Source: Gammaproteobacteria bacterium (lineage in GTDB: Bacteria; Pseudomonadota; Gammaproteobacteria; Steroidobacterales; Steroidobacteraceae). Taken from it: DNA of 32,205 nt. The notes under the pieces were generated by a model. The model did not search any database. It was not told the DNA's origin and was given only the letters and a program-made list of their open reading frames with translations. The translations under genes were made by a program, and so were the position numbers. Below, in pieces: positions 24,359 through 32,205 of the stretch; positions within the stretch are counted from its first letter, which is position 1, and the number at the start of each line of letters is the position of its first letter. The stretch spans positions 1 to 32,205 of the forward strand of contig VEPJ01000084.1 of the NCBI GenBank assembly GCA_012026925.1. Reading direction: 5' to 3'.

Positions 24359-26854
24359 ATGCCTCGCCTGCTCGGTACCCTGTTTTGTTCGGCGCTCGCC
24401 TCGCTGCCGCTCCTGGCGGGCACGGCGTACGGCGCCAATCCGCTCTTCCCGGCGGCGACGCCGCCGGCAACAACCGAGAAGCCGGCTGCGCCGGCAGTGG
24501 AGCCGATTGCGCCGGCGGACATCGCCATGCGGGCCGACACGGACGAGCGGCTGGTGCAGGAGATCATGGCGCGGGCCCGCCAGGCGGACCCGGCGCGCAG
24601 GCTCGAGCCGCAGCTCGATGAGCTGGCCAACGGGGTCCGCAAGCTGTCGGAGACCTTCAAGCGCGACGAGCTGCAGTCGCTGCCCGTCATCCGGCTCGAG
24701 AGCCTGGATCGCCACTGGAGGTTCTACGACAAGCACCTCGCCGAGTGGCGCAACGACCTGCAGCGCATCACGAGCCGCTACTCGGAGGACGCGGCCGAGC
24801 TCGCGAAACGCAAGGCCGTGTGGGAGACGACGCTGGGCGCAGCGCAAGCCAATGGCGTCCCACCGGCGCTCGTGGAGCGCGTCCAGTCCATCCTCGCGCA
24901 GATCACCAGGACCCAGCAGGCGCTGTCCGAGCCGCTCGAGGAGCAGCTCAGGCTCGCGCGCCGCGGCAACGCCGTGCAGCAGGCCATCGATGCCGGCAAG
25001 AAGGGCGTCGACGCCGCGATCAAGTACTTCGACCAGCGCCTGCGAATGATCGACGCCCCGCCGCTCTGGGAGGCGTGGCGCGACAGCGAGCCCTCGCAGC
25101 ACGCGGTCTCCACGCTGCTCGTGGGACTGCAGATCGAGCGCGACTTCCTGGTCGAGTACAACGCAATGCACGCGCTCCGCCAGAACATCCTGCACGCCGT
25201 GGCGCTGGTGTTGTTGCCGCTGCTCGTCTGGCTGAGCCGCCGCAGCCGCAGGCTCGTCTCCGACGACACGGACCTGCAGGAATCCGCGCGCGTGCTGCTG
25301 CGGCCGATCTCCGCCTGGCTGGTGCTCGTGCTCGTCGGCGTGCTGTTCTTCGAGCCCGACGCGCCGATGCTCCGCCACCAGGTGGCACTGCTGCTCGCGC
25401 TGATCCCGGTGCTGCGCCTCCTGCCGCGCAAGGTGTACGCGGTGCTGGGCCCGTGGCCCTACATCGTGACGGTGCTGTACATCCTCGACCAGCTCGGCTT
25501 CATGCTGGTCGGCGCGCCGCTCCTGCTGCGGTTGCACGGGTTCCTGATCGGCGTGCTGACCCTCGGCACGCTGCTGTGGCTGCTGCTGCGGCGCGATGCG
25601 CACGACCGGGGGGCGATCGAGCCTCGGCAGCGCATGGTCGTGCGGTCGCTCGGGTGGCTCGGCGTCGCGGGGCTCGTGGTTGCGGTGGTCGCGAATGTCG
25701 TCGGCAACGTTTCCCTGGCCGAGGCGCTGACGGGAGGCATCCTCGACAGCGGCTATATCGGCCTCGCTCTGTATGCCGGCGCGAACGTGCTCAGCGCCAT
25801 CCTCAAGCTGCTGCTCGCGCGCAAGGGCATCACGCGGTTCCGCGTCGTGACCCAGCACACGGGGCCGCTGCTGCAGAGCCTCGGGCGCCTGATCAACTTC
25901 GTCGCCCTGGTGACCTGGGTGGTCATCGTGCTGAACGAGTTCCGCATCTACCGGCCGGTCGCGAAATGGCTGACGGCCGTCCTCACCTACCCCATCGAGG
26001 CGGGAGCGATCTCGGTCACGCTCGGCAGCATCCTGCTGTTCCTCGCCTCGGTCTGGGTGGCGTTCTGGCTGGCGCGGACCATCCGCGTCGTGCTGCGCGA
26101 CGACGTGCTGCCCAACATGCAGTTGCCCAGGGGCGTCGGCAACAGCATCTCGACGCTGACTTATTACGCCATCGTGACGCTCGGCGTGATGGTCGCGCTC
26201 GCCGCGGCCGGTTTCCACATCAGCCAGCTCGCGCTGATCATCGGCGCGCTGGGCGTCGGCATCGGCCTCGGCCTGCAGAACGTGGTCAACAACTTCGTCT
26301 CGGGGCTCATCCTGATGTTCGAACGTCCGATCCAGCCCGGCGACGTCGTCGAAGTCTCGGGCATCTCGGGGAAGGTTCGCGAGATCGGCATGCGCGCCAC
26401 GACGCTCACGACCTTCGAGGGTGCCGACGTGGTGGTACCGAACGGCACGCTGCTCTCCGCGAATCTCGTCAACTGGACGTTGAGCGACATGAGCCGCCGA
26501 CTCGACGTCAACGTCGGCGTGGCGTACGGCAACGACCCGAAGAGGGTGCTGGAGCTCCTCATGCAGGTCGCGAAGAGCACGCCGGGCGTCGCGGCGAGCC
26601 CGGAGCCTTCGGTGCTGTTCGTCGGCTTCGGCGCGAGCTCGCTCGACTTCGGCCTGCGGGCCTGGACGCACGATTTCGGCAACTGGGTGGCCATACGCAG
26701 CGAGATGACTGTGCGCGTCTACGAGGCGCTGCGTGCTGCCGGGATCGAGATTCCGTTCCCGCAGCAGGACCTCCACCTGCGCAGCGTGTCGCCGCAGGCC
26801 CGGGTGGGGCTCGCCGGGGTCGGCACGGCTCCGGACTCGCCGCCGGCCGGGTGA
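24359..26854 (+). CDS. MscK/MscS-type mechanosensitive ion channel
   Basis: 831-residue large member of the MscS superfamily, an inner-membrane channel that opens on membrane tension to relieve hypo-osmotic shock. A signal peptide (about 1-25, ending TAYG/A) precedes a Pro/Ala linker and a long charged coiled-coil periplasmic region (about 55-270, e.g. VRKLSETFKRDELQSLPVIR). About eight further helices follow. The MscS core has GALGVGIGLGLQNVVNNFVS (about 629-648) as the pore-lining TM3, then FERPIQPGDVVEVSGISGKV and RATTLTTFEGADVVVPNGTL. The C-terminal MscS domain has a shortened tail. The stop overlaps the next gene by TGATG. Selectivity and gating need experiment; the family is clear. Confidence 0.93.
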   Translation: MPRLLGTLFCSALASLPLLAGTAYGANPLFPAATPPATTEKPAAPAVEPIAPADIAMRADTDERLVQEIMARARQADPARRLEPQLDELANGVRKLSETFKRDELQSLPVIRLESLDRHWRFYDKHLAEWRNDLQRITSRYSEDAAELAKRKAVWETTLGAAQANGVPPALVERVQSILAQITRTQQALSEPLEEQLRLARRGNAVQQAIDAGKKGVDAAIKYFDQRLRMIDAPPLWEAWRDSEPSQHAVSTLLVGLQIERDFLVEYNAMHALRQNILHAVALVLLPLLVWLSRRSRRLVSDDTDLQESARVLLRPISAWLVLVLVGVLFFEPDAPMLRHQVALLLALIPVLRLLPRKVYAVLGPWPYIVTVLYILDQLGFMLVGAPLLLRLHGFLIGVLTLGTLLWLLLRRDAHDRGAIEPRQRMVVRSLGWLGVAGLVVAVVANVVGNVSLAEALTGGILDSGYIGLALYAGANVLSAILKLLLARKGITRFRVVTQHTGPLLQSLGRLINFVALVTWVVIVLNEFRIYRPVAKWLTAVLTYPIEAGAISVTLGSILLFLASVWVAFWLARTIRVVLRDDVLPNMQLPRGVGNSISTLTYYAIVTLGVMVALAAAGFHISQLALIIGALGVGIGLGLQNVVNNFVSGLILMFERPIQPGDVVEVSGISGKVREIGMRATTLTTFEGADVVVPNGTLLSANLVNWTLSDMSRRLDVNVGVAYGNDPKRVLELLMQVAKSTPGVAASPEPSVLFVGFGASSLDFGLRAWTHDFGNWVAIRSEMTVRVYEALRAAGIEIPFPQQDLHLRSVSPQARVGLAGVGTAPDSPPAG

Positions 26855-27534
26855 TGCTCGTCGAGCCGGAGCTGCTCGAGACCGGCACGCGTATCGTCAC
26901 GGGCGCGCTCGCGGCGGGTGCGCTCGTGCTCGCCGCGATCGGTGCGCCGTGGCGCGCCTGGCTCACCGATCGGGAACGGCAGTGGGTCTGGCTCGCGAGC
27001 CTCGGCGTGCTGGTCGGGCTCTGGTCCATGCGCGCGGGGATCACGCCCGGCCTCTCGGTGCGCTTCCTGCTGGTTTCGGCGCTCACCCTGATGCACGGCT
27101 GGCAGCTTGCGGTCATCGGTGCGGCGCTCGCGCTCGCCGTGCTGAGCATCACCGGGCAGGCCCACTGGGGCAGCTTCGGCGCGAACCTGGTCTGCATGGG
27201 CATCGTGCCCGCGCTCTTCACGGCGTGGCTGCACGAATTCGTCCACGCGCGCCTGCCGCACAACTATTTCGTGTACTTCTTCGTGACGGTGTTCGTGGGT
27301 TCCGCGTTGGCGTTCAACCTCGCGGGCCTGGCCCGGCTCGCGATCCTGGCCGCCAGCGGAACGCTCGAGGAGGCCCACGTCGGCACGGAATACTTCGCCA
27401 TCCTGCCGCTCATGAGCTTCGGCGAAGCGACGATCAACGGCATGGTGATGGCGATGTCCGTCGTCTATCGCCCGAAGTGGGTGATGAGCTTCGACGACCG
27501 GCTGTACCTCCGTAAGCGAGGAAGCGGCGCCTAG
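26854..27534 (+). CDS. CbiM-like energy-coupling-factor-type membrane protein
   Basis: 226-residue integral membrane protein with about six helices. The segments SVRFLLVSALTLMHGWQLAV, HWGSFGANLVCMGIVPALFT and LPLMSFGEATINGMVMAMSV resemble the CbiM/NikM permease family of cobalt and nickel ECF transporters. The N-terminus is MLVEPELLETGTRIVT and lacks the metal-binding MHI/MHM start of true CbiM/NikM. No ATPase or CbiQ partner is nearby, so metal uptake is uncertain. The start ATG shares its A with the TGA of the mscK-like gene (TGATG), so it is probably translationally coupled. A weak hairpin (GCCCGG-N11-CCGGGC, 27544-27566) follows its stop. Confidence 0.8.
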   Translation: MLVEPELLETGTRIVTGALAAGALVLAAIGAPWRAWLTDRERQWVWLASLGVLVGLWSMRAGITPGLSVRFLLVSALTLMHGWQLAVIGAALALAVLSITGQAHWGSFGANLVCMGIVPALFTAWLHEFVHARLPHNYFVYFFVTVFVGSALAFNLAGLARLAILAASGTLEEAHVGTEYFAILPLMSFGEATINGMVMAMSVVYRPKWVMSFDDRLYLRKRGSGA

Positions 27535-27689
27535 CACGAAGGCGCCCGGCGAGGCGCTTCCCGGGCTCTTCCGCGACTCTTCTCGAACGCTTCCGCGTTC
27601 CTTCATGCAGCGGGGTGACCGGCGACCAAGGATGGTCGCGAGGCGGCGCCGACCGGGTGCCGCCGCCGCTCGACACGGAGGATGGCCCG

Positions 27690-30600
27690 ATGCTCGCCCG
27701 AATACTGCAACCCTTTGCCTGGCTTATGTTTCTCATCTCCTCGCTGGCGCTCGCCACGCCCGGCGACGTCGACCCGACGTTCGTCTATCCGCGACCACAG
27801 GCGCTCGAGCCGGACTCGACGAATGCCGTTCCGCTGGCAGACGGCTTCCTCGTCATCAAGGTGCGCAACTTCGGCACGCCGGGCGTCGACTCGACACTCG
27901 AAGCCACGCGCATAGACGAGGATGGGCGGAACGTGGCGTCGTACGGCATCGGCGGTACGGTCACCGTCCACCTCCCCGGCGCGGTCAATGTGGCCACCGC
28001 GGCGAAGCGGCTGCCCGACGGCTCCGTCCTCCTTGGAGGCTTCCGCGCGGAACCTGGATCGAGCGATCACAACGTCGCTGCGCTGGTGAAGCTCGATCCT
28101 GGCGGTCGCCTCGATCCGGCGTTCGGGACCGGCGGCGTGGCTACTTTCGATGTCGATGGCGACCTCGTACGAGTGGCGGCGATAGACACCGCGTACGGGG
28201 ACGCAATCCTCGCCGCCGTCTGGTCCCGTACGCAGGCCGTCACCTACGACTGCAGCTACGACCGGATCACGCTGTTCCAACTTTCGACGAGCGGTACAGC
28301 GCCTGTCCCGATCTACAGAACCCCGGTCCGGACGTCCTTCGACGCCTCCTGCCGGGACACCGTGAGCCTTCGTTTCCTAGATAGCTACGCGTACTACGGC
28401 TTCAACTCCATCTGCGACGACTCGACGTTGCTCGCCGACGCGCAGGCCTTGGTCCTGCTCCAGGGTGTCAATTTGTGTCGCAGGATGAGCGGCGGCGGCA
28501 TCTTCTACCTGGACGACCCGAGGTCCAACCGCCTGGGGCTCGCGGCGCCCGGACCGGCCGGTGGCGGCATCCGGTTCATGGTCGACTACAACCCACCGGT
28601 CGGCGTTTCGACGTCAGCGTTGATCCTGCCCCCGGTCGCACCGCTCGGAACGCTGGCCGGTTACCACGGTGCGGTCCTGCCCACCGCACTCGTCGCGGAC
28701 GGCAAGAGCGGCGCGTGGTACCTCGGTTTCGCCAACGACTTCGGCGAGGCCGGTCTGGCCAAGTTCCGCGCCGACGGTGTCCTCGACGAGAGCTGGGGCG
28801 GGGGCGACGGCGTCGTCCCAATCGTTGGCTCGGGTCGGCCTGGTGCCCAGGACGGCGCGCTCAATGTTGCCGAAGGATTGGCGACGGACGTGCGCATGGT
28901 CAGCGTGCGGCCGAGTGGCAACGTGGTCGTCGCCACCGCGGATGGCATCGTCCAGCGGTTCCTGGGACCTTCCGCGGATTTTCCGAAGGCCTGGCTGGCG
29001 ATCCGACCGTTGTCGATTACGGTGGCGGAATCGACCCCGCACGCATCACTGACCGTCGCGCGACATGGCAGCTCCGAAGGCGCCGTCGGCGTCGATTACG
29101 AGGTCTTCGTCCCCAGCCAGTGCGACGCGACCACGGGAGTCGGTTGCGCCGACGCCAGTCGCGGCCTCGCCGCGCCCGGGTCGGACTTCGTTGCCGCGAG
29201 CGGGCACCTCGACTGGAGCGACGGCGACGTACAGGACCGCGAGATCGTCGTGTCGATCCTCGATGACGCCGTTCAAGAGCGACTCGAAAAATTCTATGTC
29301 CGACTAAAGGAGCCGTCGGGCGGCGCCATCGTGGCCGGCCTGGCCGAAGTGACGATCATCGACGACGATCCGCCATCGAGATCGCGCGGCGGCTCGGCTG
29401 GAGGAACCGCGGGTGATGGCCATTCCGGGGGAGGCGGTGCGATGGGCGCCGCGACGCTCGGCCTGCTGCTGCTTGGGGTCTGCGCTCACCGAAATGCTCG
29501 ATCGCGGTGCTTTCGAGGACCTCTTATTGGTCCCGGCACCCTGACGCTGGTGGCAATGCTTCTCCTGGAGGCTTCAGGAGCGTGGGCAGCTCCCGGAGAC
29601 GTCGACCCGACGTTCGTCTATCCCCGGCCGACAGTCCTCGAGCCGGATTCGACGAACGCGATCGCGCTGCCGAACGGTTTCATCCTCGTGAAATCAAGGA
29701 TGGCCGGAGCTGCTGGCGCAAACTCGATGCTCGCACTCACGTTGATCGACGAGGACGGTCGAGTCCTGACAGACCAGTTCGGTCGGGACGGCACGGTGAC
29801 GAACGAGATTCCGGGTGCCGTCAACGTGTCGATGGCGGCCAGTCGTGCGTTGGACGGCACGATGCTCTTCGGCGGATACCAGCAATTCGCGGGGTCGGTC
29901 GGAGGCAGCATCGGCGCCGTGGTGCGCGTCGATTCCACAGGGCACCTCGATCCCGGCTTCGGCGTCGGCGGAGTAGCGACGCTGGACGTGCAGGGCGACC
30001 TCGATCGCGTCGTCGGTGTCGGCGCGCTGGATGACGGTCGAGTCGCGGTGCTGGTCTGGTCGCGGCTGGAATCCAACTACTACGACTGCGACACCGACCG
30101 CGCCACGCTCGTCCTGATGAGACCGGACGGTCGCGGCTTCGACATGCAGGCGGTCAGTGACCGAGACTCCTTTGCGACGGAGAGCTGTCGTACGGCCGTC
30201 ACGCTCCAGGTCCTGCCGGGCTCGAGCATCATCTACGGCAACGAAGTCGGGATCTGGAACGGGACCGGCGGTGCCTTTACGCGCACGAACTGGAGGTACG
30301 GGCCTTTTTCCTGGATTCCGGATCGTGGCCTCTACTACACGACTGTCGAGGGCTCCGGCATCGAAGTACAGGCTCCGAACACACCGATGCGGAGCTCCAC
30401 CGGGCGATTTCGTACCGTCGGCTGGGCTGTCGGCTATTCCGGACCGATTACCTGGAATTCGATGGCCGTGGATGACGCTCGCGCCCGGTTGTACGTCGGG
30501 TTCTCCAACGACGGCGGACGGGCCGGGGTCGCGCGCTTCCTGACCGACGGCAGCGTCGACACGAGCTGGGGCGGTGATGGACTCGCGCCGATCGAGGGTT

Positions 30601-32205
30601 CGGGGCGTGCCGGCGTGGAACCGGCCGACTACGGCCCTGCGGCCGATGTGCGGCTGCTGAGCATCCGCGCCAACGGCGACCTGGTGGTTGCGACCGCCGA
30701 CGGGATCCTCCAGCGCTTCAATGGCGGGGTGGGGCCGGCGCATGGGGCGCTGATCATGACCTCGTCCCAGGTGACCCCCGAAGCGGGGGGAAGGATCCTG
30801 GTGCAGGTGAACCGCGAAGGCGGATCTGCAGGTCCGGTCAGTGTCGATTACGCGGTCGATTCCTGCGAGGCGATTCTCGGGGGCTCGTGCACTTCGACTA
30901 AATGGATGAGTCCCGCGACCGCAGGCGTCGAATTCAAGCAACAGAGCGGAAGACTCAACAGGTCGGACGGCGACTCGAGCCCGCGCGTAATCGCAGTCGA
31001 GATCCACGATGACGACGAGCAAGAGCCGGATGAGTATTTCCTGATCCGACTGTCGAACGCGACCGGAGGTGCGACGATCCTGACCGCGCCTCTCAACCTC
31101 GTAATTTCCGCGAGCGACGCGCCGACTACGACGCCGACGCCGGCCACGGGAAGCAACTCGGGCGGTAGCGGCACCGGCAGCAGTTCCGGATCGAGATCGG
31201 GCGGCGGCGGGGCGACGTCATGGTCGTTCCTTGCCCTCGTTGGTTGCTGTCTACTGTTCCGCCGACGAGCCACTGCCCCCCTGCGTCGACGTCGGTTCTT
31301 GATCGCGCTCGCCTTGACAGCGCTCGCTTCGGAGACTCACGTCGCGCAAGCCCGCATCGGTGACATGGATCCCACCTTCGGCAGTGACGGTGTGTCTCGC
31401 CTCGACGTAATTGGACTGCCACTCAAGGATGGGAGGCTGCTTTACCGGACCAGCGGCGGATTCGGACGGACTGACGTCGACGGTCGTGCAGACGCGACAT
31501 TCGGCAATGGTGGAGAGCGCGCCTGGCCAGCCGGCTTCAGGCCCGGCCCCTGGGCTCGCACCCGGGACGGCGAGCTCCTGACGGCAGGCACGACGGTGCC
31601 TCCGCAATCGGGTCTCGGCCTCGCGCTGGTGCGATTGCGCGCCGACGGGGACTTGGACACGACCTTCGGCGACGGCGGAATCTTGACCCTGCCATCGCGA
31701 ATGACGCCGGTGTCTCAGTTGCCCTGGATTGAGCAGCAAGTGGTCGTGCAACTCGACGGCAAGATCCTGGTGCTCACCGAGGCCCTGCGCGGCGCCTACG
31801 ACGTGATCGAAGCGATGGAAATCGCGCGCCTGCTGCCGGATGGAACACCGGACCGGACCTTTGGTCTCGGCGGCATCGTCGTAATTCCCGTGGGCATCGG
31901 TGCGGAGTGGGTTGCCATGGATGCACTGAGCGACGGGCGCATCCGGATCAGCGGAGATGTATCGCTCTACCTGACCGAGATGGGGACGTCTGATCCCGGG
32001 GTGCCAACGTACGACCCTGAACTTGGTGCTCCCGCGCGTCATTGGGCCTTGGGCGCGCCGACTTCGGATGGCGGACGGGTACTGATCTCTCGGGACGATG
32101 ACTCGGCCAATAGCTCGAGCTACCTGATCGCTCGGTTGAAGGCTGACGGCTCCCTCGATCGCCGGTTCGGGCAGCAGGAAAGCGGCACCCTGACTCTGTC
32201 GAATC
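27690..32205 (+). CDS. Giant fused secreted protein: three delta-60/Calx-beta units in one frame, open at the window edge
   Basis: I read this frame codon by codon. It has no stop from the ATG at 27690 to the window end (1505 full codons). GGAGGA (27677-27682) precedes the ATG by 7 bases. Unit 1 (1-about 612) has a signal peptide ending ALA/TP near residue 22, delta-60-type repeats (RLDPAFGTGGVATF, VLDESWGGGDG), a Calx-beta domain (about 436-561, ending VTIIDDDP), a Gly/Ser linker and a GlyGly-CTERM-like tail. Unit 2 (to about 1202) repeats this order. Unit 3 starts at about 1203 and shows classical delta-60 repeats (DGDLDTTFGDGG, DGSLDRRFG). Units 1 and 2 share a 26-base identical stretch (27765-27790 and 29598-29623) and paired cysteines, so they arose by duplication. 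Function unknown; surface or secreted location likely. Confidence 0.88.
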   Translation, partial: MLARILQPFAWLMFLISSLALATPGDVDPTFVYPRPQALEPDSTNAVPLADGFLVIKVRNFGTPGVDSTLEATRIDEDGRNVASYGIGGTVTVHLPGAVNVATAAKRLPDGSVLLGGFRAEPGSSDHNVAALVKLDPGGRLDPAFGTGGVATFDVDGDLVRVAAIDTAYGDAILAAVWSRTQAVTYDCSYDRITLFQLSTSGTAPVPIYRTPVRTSFDASCRDTVSLRFLDSYAYYGFNSICDDSTLLADAQALVLLQGVNLCRRMSGGGIFYLDDPRSNRLGLAAPGPAGGGIRFMVDYNPPVGVSTSALILPPVAPLGTLAGYHGAVLPTALVADGKSGAWYLGFANDFGEAGLAKFRADGVLDESWGGGDGVVPIVGSGRPGAQDGALNVAEGLATDVRMVSVRPSGNVVVATADGIVQRFLGPSADFPKAWLAIRPLSITVAESTPHASLTVARHGSSEGAVGVDYEVFVPSQCDATTGVGCADASRGLAAPGSDFVAASGHLDWSDGDVQDREIVVSILDDAVQERLEKFYVRLKEPSGGAIVAGLAEVTIIDDDPPSRSRGGSAGGTAGDGHSGGGGAMGAATLGLLLLGVCAHRNARSRCFRGPLIGPGTLTLVAMLLLEASGAWAAPGDVDPTFVYPRPTVLEPDSTNAIALPNGFILVKSRMAGAAGANSMLALTLIDEDGRVLTDQFGRDGTVTNEIPGAVNVSMAASRALDGTMLFGGYQQFAGSVGGSIGAVVRVDSTGHLDPGFGVGGVATLDVQGDLDRVVGVGALDDGRVAVLVWSRLESNYYDCDTDRATLVLMRPDGRGFDMQAVSDRDSFATESCRTAVTLQVLPGSSIIYGNEVGIWNGTGGAFTRTNWRYGPFSWIPDRGLYYTTVEGSGIEVQAPNTPMRSSTGRFRTVGWAVGYSGPITWNSMAVDDARARLYVGFSNDGGRAGVARFLTDGSVDTSWGGDGLAPIEGSGRAGVEPADYGPAADVRLLSIRANGDLVVATADGILQRFNGGVGPAHGALIMTSSQVTPEAGGRILVQVNREGGSAGPVSVDYAVDSCEAILGGSCTSTKWMSPATAGVEFKQQSGRLNRSDGDSSPRVIAVEIHDDDEQEPDEYFLIRLSNATGGATILTAPLNLVISASDAPTTTPTPATGSNSGGSGTGSSSGSRSGGGGATSWSFLALVGCCLLFRRRATAPLRRRRFLIALALTALASETHVAQARIGDMDPTFGSDGVSRLDVIGLPLKDGRLLYRTSGGFGRTDVDGRADATFGNGGERAWPAGFRPGPWARTRDGELLTAGTTVPPQSGLGLALVRLRADGDLDTTFGDGGILTLPSRMTPVSQLPWIEQQVVVQLDGKILVLTEALRGAYDVIEAMEIARLLPDGTPDRTFGLGGIVVIPVGIGAEWVAMDALSDGRIRISGDVSLYLTEMGTSDPGVPTYDPELGAPARHWALGAPTSDGGRVLISRDDDSANSSSYLIARLKADGSLDRRFGQQESGTLTLSN
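29427..29588 (+). other. Junction 1-2: sorting-type tail fused to an internal signal peptide
   Basis: Codons for GGGGA (residues 580-584) are followed by a hydrophobic helix ATLGLLLLGV, a basic stretch HRNARSR, then after 7 residues a second hydrophobic segment TLTLVAMLLLEASG. A signal-peptidase-type site AWA/AP follows residue 633, and unit 2 begins GDVDPTFVYP. The first helix matches a GlyGly-CTERM C-terminal anchor and the second a normal signal peptide. By the positive-inside rule the Arg-rich loop should stay cytoplasmic. No stop codon is present. The nearest internal start (ATG 29556) would truncate the signal peptide and lacks a Shine-Dalgarno at the right distance. Confidence 0.7.
31200..31352 (+). 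other. Junction 2-3: sorting-type tail fused to an internal signal peptide
   Basis: GGGGA (residues 1171-1175) precedes the helix WSFLALVGCCLLF and RRRA, a textbook GlyGly-CTERM arrangement. The Arg-rich LRRRR (1198-1202) then leads directly into FLIALALTALASETHVAQA, a signal peptide with a probable cut after residue 1221, and unit 3 starts RIGDMDPTFG. Again no stop codon separates the two units. Confidence 0.7.

Noticed and set aside
24161-26776. Long leftward frame opposite the mscK-like gene
   Set aside because: His/Asp/Arg/Gln-rich mirror of a GC-rich gene. The + strand has a full MscS core, a Shine-Dalgarno and a promoter.
29490-29600. Unit 2 of the giant gene as a separate gene with its own start
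   Set aside because: No stop codon ends unit 1. The only ATG nearby (29556) is inside the hydrophobic segment, and the GAGGA at 29515-29519 is about 37 bases before it, too far away to serve it.
29694-31022. Leftward frame of about 440 codons inside unit 2 of the giant gene
   Set aside because: Low-complexity antisense of high-GC coding DNA with no recognisable domains; the + frame carries clear repeats and Calx-beta motifs.

Overview
The window is GC-rich, densely coded chromosomal DNA from a proteobacterium, most likely a gammaproteobacterium of the Xanthomonadales/Nevskiales/Steroidobacterales kind. The order atpD-atpC-glmU-glmS is the classical gammaproteobacterial neighbourhood. OmpW, an L,D-transpeptidase with an exported N-terminus and GlyGly-CTERM-like tails point to a Gram-negative envelope. 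No rRNA, tRNA, CRISPR array or complete insertion sequence was recognised.

Region 1 (1-8.7 kb) is core metabolism. The 3' part of atpD and atpC end the ATP synthase operon. glmU and glmS make UDP-GlcNAc, but here a small exported protein, a GFA-family zinc protein and a secreted S9 peptidase lie among them. Two perfect REP-like hairpins sharing a GGGGAC core sit immediately after the atpC and glmU stop codons. A third, different repeat lies inside the atp operon between atpD and atpC.

Region 2 (8.7-15.5 kb) is more accessory. It holds a RibD/DHFR-like reductase, a possible 25-residue membrane peptide, a possibly decayed ORF, and an AbrB-type antitoxin with a Doc/Fic toxin whose motif has Gln in place of the catalytic His. 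A leftward run follows: beta-lactamase-fold hydrolase, BioF-type synthase and group II truncated globin, the last two joined by a TGATG stop/start overlap. A FAD oxidoreductase diverges from this run.

Region 3 (15.5-27.5 kb) is housekeeping and envelope: a DUF4870-like membrane protein, an SlyD-type FKBP, OmpW, an L,D-transpeptidase, RimO and an FmdB-like protein, then pirin-GST, DedA-MATE, and an MscK-like channel coupled to a CbiM-like membrane protein.

Region 4 (27.69 kb to the right edge) is the most unusual. It is one uninterrupted reading frame of at least 1505 codons, still open at the window end. It contains three successive secreted-protein units fused head to tail. Units 1 and 2 each have an N-terminal signal peptide, delta-60-type repeats, a Calx-beta domain, a Gly/Ser linker and a GlyGly-CTERM-like tail (GGGGA, hydrophobic helix, Arg-rich end). 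Instead of stopping, each tail runs directly into the signal peptide of the next unit. The layout suggests a bacterial secreted polyprotein that could be cut at each junction by signal peptidase and a rhombosortase-like protease; that processing is inferred from sequence only.
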